The translations under genes and the position numbers were made by a program. From contig JAGQMO010000039.1 in assembly GCA_020428615.1 (NCBI GenBank), positions 1 through 7,258 on the forward strand: 7,258 bases of DNA. The letters run 5' to 3'. The notes beneath the pieces were generated by a model. That model searched no databases. It was not told the origin of the DNA and was given only the letters and a program-made list of their open reading frames with translations. Positions 1-5,653 of this stretch are shown in pieces. The first letter of the stretch is position 1. Every line of letters begins with the position of its first letter. Source of the stretch: Patescibacteria group bacterium (GTDB taxonomy: Bacteria; Patescibacteriota; Minisyncoccia; Phycocordibacterales; UBA1006).

Positions 1-67
1 AAATCAATTCCACGTAAAATTAGTGACATATGTGTTTATAGTTTTAATTTGTTAAACAATTTTCCTC

Positions 68-95
68 ACTATACCTGTATAATTGACTTTGTAAA
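68..95 (-). promoter_or_regulatory. Possible leftward promoter at the left edge
   Basis: On the minus strand TTTACA (95-90) is followed after 16 nt by TATAGT (73-68), a plausible -35/-10 pair firing toward the left edge. A second -10-like TATAAA (40-35) lies 5 nt before an ATG at 29-27, whose frame (MSLILRGID) stays open to base 1. A leftward gene may therefore begin here, but nine codons are too few to call it. Nothing else is recognisable in bases 1-104, which are very AT-rich. Confidence 0.3.
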
Positions 96-104
96 TAAAG
101 TTAT

Positions 105-137
105 CAAAATAAAAACACCTATAGTGTTTTTATTTTG
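105..137 (-). terminator. Hairpin terminator of the AAA+ gene
   Basis: A perfect 14-bp inverted repeat (arms 105-118 and 124-137) surrounds the 5-nt loop CTATA. Read leftward, the 3' arm contains GTGTTTTTATTTTG, so the transcript ends in a U-rich run typical of intrinsic terminators. The stem itself is A/U-rich and therefore weak. The hairpin includes the TAA stop codon (132-130) of the AAA+ gene. The symmetry means it could also act on rightward transcripts. Confidence 0.65.
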
Positions 138-2061
138 GTTCAATACTCGCAGGATCAATATAAAGACACAAATTTTTCGGTGTCGGATCTTTGAGAAGCG
201 CATCAGCGATTTGTGTTTCTATGTCATCCTGGATCACGCGTGCGAGCGGTCTAATACCAAATTTAGGATCGTGTCCCTTCCGTGCAAGTACTTTTACCAA
301 TTCATCAGTAACAATAATTTCTAAATTATGCTGTTTTAAAATATGTGTATTGAGCTTGTTCAACATAATCGTGGCGATTTCTTCAATTTCAGGACGCTTG
401 AGCGATTGGTAGAGTATGGTGGCGTCAAACCGATTGATGAACTCCGGTCGCAAAATGCCAGCTCGCACAATATGATCGATCAGAAGCTCCTCGGATTCGG
501 TCTCATTTTCTATCATGTACACAGCTCCCGCATTTGAAGTACAAATAATAATGGTATTTCTGAATGAAATGAGGCGTCCTTCGGGGGTGTGTATTTGTCC
601 TTCATCAAGAATCTGCAAAAAAAGATTTAGAATATCAGGATGCGCCTTTTCAATTTCATCAAAAAATACAAGAGAAAATGGTGATTCTTCAACATCAGCT
701 CCCAATCGTTCAAGAAATCGATCGAGTGTATCAAGTTCACGGAACTCAGACATATCAAACCGAATCATCATGTGTTCCCCACCAAAATAATAGGTTGCAA
801 GCATTTTTGCCGTGTACGTTTTTCCTACTCCAGTAGGACCTAAAAACAAGAACGACCCGATCGGTTTTGGCGAGTCAGCAACGCCAGCTCGACCTCGTTT
901 CAGTGCAGAGGCGATAGCGTGAAGAGCTCGGTCTTGACCAATGACATGATGTTTCAGCACTTCTTCAAGGTGAATCAAAATATCTTTCTCTTGTGTTTTG
1001 AGTGCTCCTAGTGGCACATTAGTTTTTTGAGAAATGAGCTGTTCAACATGTTCTTGAGTAATCACTTCTTCGGGCAACGTTAAAAGCTCTTCGAGAATAT
1101 CAATTGATTTCTCAGGTTGAGCAGTATTCATCATAAGTTTGTTCGTAAGCGCAATAACCGTAGAGAGAACAGTCTTGTCCATACGCGACTGTTGGCGGTG
1201 AGATTGGGTCCAATCCTCTAGGTATAATAACGTAACCTCATCATTCGGCGGATACATTTCAACGATCTCTGACACACGCATGAGGTTGCTATGGTGTTTA
1301 TACGTTCCATCATACGAAGCCCAATCCGTGGTCAGAATCATCTGGAAGTAATTGTTATCAAGGTACGGCTCGAGAATTCCAACGATATTGAACCGTTCAA
1401 TGTTTTCAATAACGAGAACTACATTGCGAGCTTTGATGGCTTCCTTGATACATGCTTGAATATCCCCAACAGCCATTTCTTCTGGAAATAACTGGACGAG
1501 ACGTTTTCCATTGAGTGCCGGAACTGATAAATCCCGATACATTTGACGAGCCAGATATCCGAGTCGGGTTGATTTCCCGACTCCTTGAGATCCAACAACC
1601 AGTACATTTTGCTGTGTCGCACGAGAGAGGACGCGTTCCATTTGCTCGATAGCTTTATCATGGTCAATCACCAATACTTCTGGCATGTGACGCAAATCAC
1701 GACCGTGTTTATCGAGTTCCCAGGTAACAGGATACGCCCATTCGCGCCCCAACGATCCAAGCGTAACGAGTTTTTCAAATGAAATACGAATAGGAACAAA
1801 AGCAAAAATCGGCAGAAGAATACAAGCAAGCAAAAGTGTTAACAAACCTAACAGAATAGTTCCCGATCTCACCAAAAAACCAAAAATAACGGCAAACAAA
1901 TAGAAAGTTGCTTGTTCCACCCACTTCCAAATACCTCGTTCAGTGCTGGAATATCGTTCCTGTCGCCACGGCACCAAGAGCGTTCTCAACAAGCCACCAA
2001 TAGAAAAATAATAGAGTATGAATTTTACCAGTACACGCCATGATTGTAAGCCGGTTTTCAT
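130..2061 (-). CDS. Membrane-anchored double-AAA+ Clp/Hsp100-like ATPase
   Basis: This 643-residue protein aligns by eye with ClpA/ClpB ATPases. Hydrophobic segments lie at about 10-30, 50-67 and 68-90, replacing the usual Clp N-domain, so the ATPase is probably held at the membrane facing the cytoplasm. Ring 1 has Walker A GSQGVGKST (157-165), but the Walker B position reads VVLVIEN (E219, N220), and no KYRG-type pore loop is present. No ClpB coiled-coil middle domain is visible. Ring 2 is well conserved: GPTGVGKT (408-415), LVFFDEIEKAH (464-474), sensor-1 TSN (N510), arginine finger in RPEFINRFD (R544) and sensor-2 GIRPLARVIQ (R604). The GYVG pore-loop segment expected before its Walker B is absent, and I see no IGF/LGF loop for ClpP docking. 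ATP binding and ring-2 hydrolysis are likely. Threading of unfolded protein is doubtful, and the substrate is unknown. The gene lies 30 bp after the metalloprotease gene on the same strand. Confidence 0.88.
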   Translation of the reverse strand: MKTGLQSWRVLVKFILYYFSIGGLLRTLLVPWRQERYSSTERGIWKWVEQATFYLFAVIFGFLVRSGTILLGLLTLLLACILLPIFAFVPIRISFEKLVTLGSLGREWAYPVTWELDKHGRDLRHMPEVLVIDHDKAIEQMERVLSRATQQNVLVVGSQGVGKSTRLGYLARQMYRDLSVPALNGKRLVQLFPEEMAVGDIQACIKEAIKARNVVLVIENIERFNIVGILEPYLDNNYFQMILTTDWASYDGTYKHHSNLMRVSEIVEMYPPNDEVTLLYLEDWTQSHRQQSRMDKTVLSTVIALTNKLMMNTAQPEKSIDILEELLTLPEEVITQEHVEQLISQKTNVPLGALKTQEKDILIHLEEVLKHHVIGQDRALHAIASALKRGRAGVADSPKPIGSFLFLGPTGVGKTYTAKMLATYYFGGEHMMIRFDMSEFRELDTLDRFLERLGADVEESPFSLVFFDEIEKAHPDILNLFLQILDEGQIHTPEGRLISFRNTIIICTSNAGAVYMIENETESEELLIDHIVRAGILRPEFINRFDATILYQSLKRPEIEEIATIMLNKLNTHILKQHNLEIIVTDELVKVLARKGHDPKFGIRPLARVIQDDIETQIADALLKDPTPKNLCLYIDPASIEPK

Positions 2062-2078
2062 GCCTTTAAGTATACCAT
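2062..2078 (-). promoter_or_regulatory. Extended -10 and micro-ORF at the AAA+ start
   Basis: On the minus strand TGGTATACT (2077-2069) is an extended -10 whose predicted start site falls at or next to the ATG at 2061, as in a leaderless gene. No good -35 is seen. The same stretch also holds a six-codon frame, ATG GTA TAC TTA AAG GCA TGA (2078-2058). It is preceded nine nt upstream by AGAGGA (2093-2088), and its TGA overlaps the AAA+ ATG as ATGA. Either a local promoter or translational coupling could therefore drive the ATPase. The sequence alone does not decide. Confidence 0.4.
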
Positions 2079-2091
2079 TAAATGGTTTCCT

Positions 2092-2946
2092 CTATGATGA
2101 GAGGTTACACACAGATTGTAATGCAGCAATATCAGTATCAGTTAAAACTCCCTTTTGATTTTGTTCATTCAAGAGGTAGTACATAACAGAAGCCGGATCA
2201 TTAACGTGATCAAGACCAAGAACATGACCAAATTCGTGAACCAAGAGTGTATGGAGTTCATCTATCCCATCGTATGAATAGACATTAATTTCAGTTCTGT
2301 CGGTGTTTCCCGCATCAAATTCATGACCGGTTGCAAATAGGTTATTGTAGACTGCAACGTTGTCATTGTATCGTTCAACCTTTTGATTATTTTCTTCAGC
2401 AATCCGGTTCACTTGGGCAAGCAATGTTTTCACTTCGCCCGCTTTGTTTTCTAATGACACTGCATCATCTTGGAGTGCTTGATACTCTTCCTCAGGAGCA
2501 CCTCCCTGACTGTTCCAATACGTGACATCATCCTCATACTGAGCCAATTTTTGTTCATACTCTTTTTTAGATCGTTCGTAACGATTGACAGCCGACTGAT
2601 ACCTATTTTGCAAACTTTCAATTGACCCTTGCTGTGTCCCCAATGTTTGTTCAAGGTCATTTCCTTTATAGAGTCGTTCTTGTTCGTCACTCCAAATCAA
2701 ATTCACTTTAAAATCAGATCCAGGAACATATTCAAAGAATTCTTGTTCAGCTGCATCTTCCCATGAAGATTCTGCGAGTTGTATTTGATGAATAAAATCT
2801 TCACGAGACATATTGAATCGTTCATCAAATATGCCAATATCATACTGTACAACGTCTCTGCATGGATTTCGAAGAAACGCATTCCAAAACAACATAAGAC
2901 TGAGTCCGAGCATTCCATAGAGAATAATAATACGTACAAGCTTCAT
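2092..2946 (-). CDS. Matrixin-like zinc metalloprotease with coiled-coil insert, membrane-anchored
   Basis: The 284-residue protein carries HEFGHVLGLDH (237-247), the HExxHxxGxxH zinc motif of metzincins such as matrixins. H237, H241 and H247 are the ligands, E238 is the catalytic base, and M255 in SVMYYL is the likely Met-turn. Residues 5-25 form one hydrophobic helix without a clear cleavage site, so it is probably a signal anchor placing the protease outside the membrane. Residues 32-90 look like the first half of a matrixin fold (YDIGIFDERF, FKVNLIW). A highly charged helical segment at about 98-200, heptad-like and rich in E, Q, K and N, interrupts the domain before the zinc helix. The only two cysteines, C29 and C280, flank the domain and could form a clasp. 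There is no obvious inhibitory prodomain. The gene diverges from the surface-protein operon and precedes the AAA+ gene. Substrates are unknown. Confidence 0.85.
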   Translation of the reverse strand: MKLVRIIILYGMLGLSLMLFWNAFLRNPCRDVVQYDIGIFDERFNMSREDFIHQIQLAESSWEDAAEQEFFEYVPGSDFKVNLIWSDEQERLYKGNDLEQTLGTQQGSIESLQNRYQSAVNRYERSKKEYEQKLAQYEDDVTYWNSQGGAPEEEYQALQDDAVSLENKAGEVKTLLAQVNRIAEENNQKVERYNDNVAVYNNLFATGHEFDAGNTDRTEINVYSYDGIDELHTLLVHEFGHVLGLDHVNDPASVMYYLLNEQNQKGVLTDTDIAALQSVCNLSS

Positions 2947-2953
2947 ATTCTAT

Positions 2954-2959
2954 AGCATA
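2954..2959 (-). promoter_or_regulatory. Possible -10 of the metalloprotease gene
   Basis: TATGCT (2959-2954 on the minus strand) lies 7 nt before the ATG at 2946, with no Shine-Dalgarno between, so the mRNA may be leaderless. No -35 match is found at the expected spacing. That place is occupied by the dyad at 2977-2993. Confidence 0.3.
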
Positions 2960-2976
2960 GCAAAAAAACCGAGAGG

Positions 2977-2993
2977 AGGTATAGTCTATACCT
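2977..2993. promoter_or_regulatory. 17-bp perfect dyad, operator candidate
   Basis: AGGTATAG T CTATACCT is a perfect inverted repeat with 8-bp arms and one central base. It lies in the 121-bp region between divergent genes. Its centre is about 38 bp upstream of the predicted metalloprotease start site, over the expected -35. The symmetry suits a dimeric regulator binding DNA, and the arms are long for chance. No regulator gene with a DNA-binding domain is in the window. A cruciform or weak RNA hairpin role is an alternative. Confidence 0.45.
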
Positions 2994-3030
2994 TAAAATA
3001 ATAAATAATTATTGAAGGATAGCACTGCGA

Positions 3031-3060
3031 TTTTCATGAAAATATAGTACTATATATAGT
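3031..3060 (+). promoter_or_regulatory. Promoter of the surface-protein operon, overlapping a second dyad
   Basis: TTTTCA (3031-3036) and TATAGT (3055-3060) are separated by 18 nt. The -10 ends 7 nt before the ATG at 3068, so the transcript may start at the start codon. The spacer contains the perfect 12-bp palindrome TATAGTACTATA (3043-3054), which shares the TATAG half-site of the 2977-2993 dyad. There is no Shine-Dalgarno before 3068. Confidence 0.45.
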
Positions 3061-3067
3061 GTAGAGT

Positions 3068-4405
3068 ATGATGTTCCATGCAAAAGTATATTTGTGGCGT
3101 ACCATTTTTTTCACGGCACTTATGAGCGTCTTTTTTGGGATTTCTCCAAAGGACGCATTTGGGCTCGACATTCAAAATCTTGACTATCAAATGAATAATC
3201 AAATCGTGAATAATATCTCTGAACACACGATCACGTTTGATAGTGTCTCTCCTATTGCTATAGGGAATAGTTTGTCAATTACCTTCCCTAACGAATTTAC
3301 ATTCAATACGACTCCAGTCCAATCTGATGTCGAAGTTCGCGTTAATGGTGTACTCCTCGGATCAAGCGAATGGTCTTTTAGCAAGTCTCTCAACACACTT
3401 TTCATTGCATTTCAAACAACAGCAGCTCCAGGAAGTGATGTTGAAGTAACACTTACACAGGATGTTGACCTCATGAATCCTGCGGCACATGATAACTATG
3501 ACATTAATCTTGGGGTTAACTCGAGTTTTGTTGCAACTGCCGAAGTATGGATTTTCCCAGAATCAAACATTACCGTAAGTGCCGCAGTGCTCGGTGAACC
3601 TGTTGTTGTTGGAGGCGGTTCTGGTGGTGGTGGAAGTTGCTATAACTGTTTCTTTAACGACACACAACCATTTTTTGATGAACAAGGAATTATTATTTCA
3701 TTCAAAGGATTCAGTGCACCTCGAGGAACAGTTCAACTTTCTATTGATGATTATTTTGTAGGCACAACATCTGTTGATAATGCTGGTGTATTTCTTATTT
3801 CAGTTGATAATGTTTCCTCTGGGTTCCATACCTTTGAATTTGTGGGACTCGACCAAAATGGAGTAGAAACGAGTCCATATATTCTTACACTCAGCGTTGG
3901 AGATCGAGGATTCGTATACGCCAACGATGTTTTTCTTTCTCCAACGATTACCGTTGAACCTCGAGGTGATTACGGTTTAGTATTGTACGGCTATACTGTA
4001 CCCTACGCCGAGCTCGACCTGAATATTGATGGTTACCTTATTGGAACAGTCGTTGCAAATGGAAATGGTTTGTACTTCTTTGAAACCTTACTCGATCAAT
4101 TTGAAATTGGTGAACACACACTAGAAAGTTTTTTAAAGGGAACAATAAAAAATCTTAGTTCTGGAGAAAAAACATTCATTATTGATCCAGTCTTTAATTC
4201 AGATCAAAAACAACTCCAGTTCATAGGAGATCCACTCTTTGACGTCTTACTCAATCAACCACAACAGGAAGAAACGTTTTCGCTGACAGACACAATTCCA
4301 TACGCAATTTCATTTATCTTCGGAGCGTTCATCCTATGGGGAGGTATTCGAATACGGTACCATGTAAAGAATCGAGATCCGTATATTTCTGACTATGAAG
4401 ATTAA
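3068..4405 (+). CDS. Surface protein with Gly-linker, two Ig-like domains and C-terminal membrane anchor
   Basis: This 445-residue protein has a signal peptide (about 1-32) and a beta-rich N-terminal domain (about 35-170). A flexible GGGSGGGGS linker (182-190) follows, then CYNC (191-194), which holds the only cysteines. Two related beta-sandwich repeats come next (about 204-276 and 288-372). The repeats align as LSIDDYFVGTTSVDNAGVF with LNIDGYLIGTVVANGNGLY, an Ig-like/carbohydrate-binding-like pattern. A membrane helix (409-427) and an 18-residue charged cytoplasmic tail end the protein. It resembles Parcubacteria surface proteins with a glycine linker followed by paired Ig-like domains, here in a compact form; that is recall, not a search. 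It is probably displayed on the cell surface, perhaps in adhesion or as a pilus or sheath component. ATG 3071 is an alternative start. It overlaps the next gene by 11 nt. Confidence 0.82.
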   Translation: MMFHAKVYLWRTIFFTALMSVFFGISPKDAFGLDIQNLDYQMNNQIVNNISEHTITFDSVSPIAIGNSLSITFPNEFTFNTTPVQSDVEVRVNGVLLGSSEWSFSKSLNTLFIAFQTTAAPGSDVEVTLTQDVDLMNPAAHDNYDINLGVNSSFVATAEVWIFPESNITVSAAVLGEPVVVGGGSGGGGSCYNCFFNDTQPFFDEQGIIISFKGFSAPRGTVQLSIDDYFVGTTSVDNAGVFLISVDNVSSGFHTFEFVGLDQNGVETSPYILTLSVGDRGFVYANDVFLSPTITVEPRGDYGLVLYGYTVPYAELDLNIDGYLIGTVVANGNGLYFFETLLDQFEIGEHTLESFLKGTIKNLSSGEKTFIIDPVFNSDQKQLQFIGDPLFDVLLNQPQQEETFSLTDTIPYAISFIFGAFILWGGIRIRYHVKNRDPYISDYED

Positions 4406-5210
4406 ATACACAATGAGATATATTGCTGTTGTCTGTGCGGTTGTTACAATTTCCTGCATGCCAGTTTTGGTATTTGCCCAAGCCGGTAGCGTCTCATCAA
4501 CTATTTCAATTACTGGGAGTGAGCGTGTTGCTGCTGGAGATACACTTCCGGTCAACATTCAATTGCTTAATTTCGGAACACCAGGAGAAAACGTTGATGT
4601 ATCGCTTAATTTCGTAGTACGCAATGAACTCCAAGAAATTGTTCTGAACAGAACTGAAACCGTTGCGGTTCAAACGACTGCTTCTTTTACGCGTTATTTT
4701 CAGATACCAAAATCCCTTAACCCTGGTCACTATGTGTTAAACCTCGATGTCAATTATCGAAACCAGAAATTTCCAGCCATAGCGGAACAGCGATTTATCG
4801 TTGAACGTCAATTTCTGGGATATGGGATTTCCAAATGGTACCCAGCAGTCCCGTTTGGTCTCGTTCCCTTTGTGTACATCTTTTTGAAAAGACGAAGAAG
4901 AGAAAAATATCAATCAGTCGCTGATCGAGATTACAGCCATGTGCCTGAACAAGACCGAACGAATTATGAAATCATTCACGATATTGTGAATTTACTACAC
5001 TACCACGTTGGTGATAAAAAAATCCGAGAAATTGCAGCACACATACCTGGACTCATTCTCAATCAATCAAATTCGCATGTTCAAAAAATTGACGGTTCAA
5101 TGGAAAGAATTATTTCTCAACTCATTCATGAGTACGAAACCATTATGGGCAAAAGAGTAAATATCATTTCGCAACCATCATTCAAGAAAAAACGCGTTCA
5201 AACACATTAA
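4395..5210 (+). CDS. Membrane protein: extracellular Ig/CARDB-like domain, one TM, large cytoplasmic tail
   Basis: The 271-residue protein starts with a signal peptide ending in an AxA-like VFA (26-28). One beta-sandwich domain follows (about 34-137), with VAAGDTLPVNIQLLNFG and a closing LNPGHYVLNLDVNY pattern typical of CARDB/Ig-like envelope domains. A short hydrophobic span (about 149-164) and the stop-transfer run KRRRREK (165-171) come next. The last 100 residues are predicted cytoplasmic, mostly helical, and end in a basic patch (KKKR). I do not recognise a domain there; no kinase H-box or ATP-binding motif is visible. The gene starts inside the end of the previous one (11-nt overlap), indicating coupled translation, and is 16 bp before a response regulator. 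The tail may therefore be a signalling or docking module. An internal ATG at 4413 is a possible alternative start that shortens the signal peptide. Confidence 0.8.
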   Translation: MKIKYTMRYIAVVCAVVTISCMPVLVFAQAGSVSSTISITGSERVAAGDTLPVNIQLLNFGTPGENVDVSLNFVVRNELQEIVLNRTETVAVQTTASFTRYFQIPKSLNPGHYVLNLDVNYRNQKFPAIAEQRFIVERQFLGYGISKWYPAVPFGLVPFVYIFLKRRRREKYQSVADRDYSHVPEQDRTNYEIIHDIVNLLHYHVGDKKIREIAAHIPGLILNQSNSHVQKIDGSMERIISQLIHEYETIMGKRVNIISQPSFKKKRVQTH

Positions 5211-5213
5211 CGC

Positions 5214-5218
5214 GAGGT
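5214..5218 (+). promoter_or_regulatory. Shine-Dalgarno of the response regulator
   Basis: GAGGT lies 8 nt before ATG 5227 and fixes that start. It is the clearest ribosome binding site in the window, in contrast to the operon-leading genes, which lack one. Confidence 0.7.
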
Positions 5219-5226
5219 ACTTTATT

Positions 5227-5622
5227 ATGAGTAAAAAACATGCACAAAAGAAAATCCTCATTGTCGAAGACAACAAGAAGTTAAACAATATTCTTCTCGA
5301 GAAACTTGTGAGAGAAGGGTTTGTTGTATACACCGCATTCGATGGCGAAGAAGGGTTGCAACTGGCATACGAACGGCAACCTGATTTAATCCTGCTTGAT
5401 ATTCTCATGCCGGTTCTTGATGGTTTTGAATTTATGGAACAACTTAGAAATAATGCTTGGGGTAAGAAAGAGAAAGTTATTATCTTGACCAACGCAAGTA
5501 TTAAAGACGAACGAGTAGCAAAAATGGTTATTCAAAAAGACCCTATTGCCTTCCTCTCAAAATCATCTACCAAACTTAAGGATCTTGTAAGATATATACG
5601 CTACGCATTTGATGATGAATAA
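5227..5622 (+). CDS. Single-domain CheY-like response regulator
   Basis: The 131-residue protein is a stand-alone receiver domain. KKILIVEDN supplies the acidic pocket (E14, D15), D58 in LILLDILMP is the phosphoacceptor, T88 in ILTNA is the switch threonine, and K112 in FLSKSS is the conserved lysine. The usual proline after this lysine is replaced by serine. No output domain follows, so it must act by protein contact rather than by binding DNA. No histidine kinase is in the window, so the phosphodonor is elsewhere or the regulator works differently. It is the last gene of a three-gene unit with two surface proteins, 16 bp after the tailed membrane protein, and ends in a strong terminator. 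Receiver identity is near certain; the pathway is unknown. Confidence 0.95.
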   Translation: MSKKHAQKKILIVEDNKKLNNILLEKLVREGFVVYTAFDGEEGLQLAYERQPDLILLDILMPVLDGFEFMEQLRNNAWGKKEKVIILTNASIKDERVAKMVIQKDPIAFLSKSSTKLKDLVRYIRYAFDDE

Positions 5623-5653
5623 AAAATACGCAAAACAATGCGTATTTTTTATT
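5618..5653. terminator. Bidirectional terminator between convergent genes
   Basis: A 15-bp stem (arms 5618-5632 and 5639-5653) closes a 6-nt AAACAA loop. Its core is TACGCA/TGCGTA flanked by A6 and T6, so both strands end in a U run after a stem. It contains the TAA codons of both the response regulator (5620-5622) and the leftward DUF916-like gene (5651-5649). Confidence 0.9.

Noticed and set aside
83..111. TTGACT followed by AT-rich sequence, a possible plus-strand promoter
   Set aside because: No good -10 at correct spacing and no rightward gene beyond it; the hairpin at 105-137 follows at once.
49..324. Open frames opposite or within the large genes, including 49-324 plus
   Set aside because: They shadow well-supported genes in other frames, have no ribosome sites, and show no domain-like composition.
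1220..1228. AGGTATAAT, a perfect -10, antisense within the AAA+ gene
   Set aside because: No -35-like hexamer at 15-19 nt and no gene downstream on that strand.
2974..2980. Perfect Shine-Dalgarno-like AGGAGGT on the plus strand
   Set aside because: No ATG, GTG or TTG follows at a usable distance in an open frame; it overlaps the start of the dyad instead.
3719..3966. CCTCGAGG occurring twice (3719-3726 and 3959-3966)
   Set aside because: Both code for related residues in Ig-like repeats; an eight-base palindrome twice is not a meaningful element.
4440..4460. Possible lipobox TISC in the tailed membrane protein's signal peptide
   Set aside because: Threonine at -3 is atypical, and an AxA-type site (VFA) lies seven residues later.
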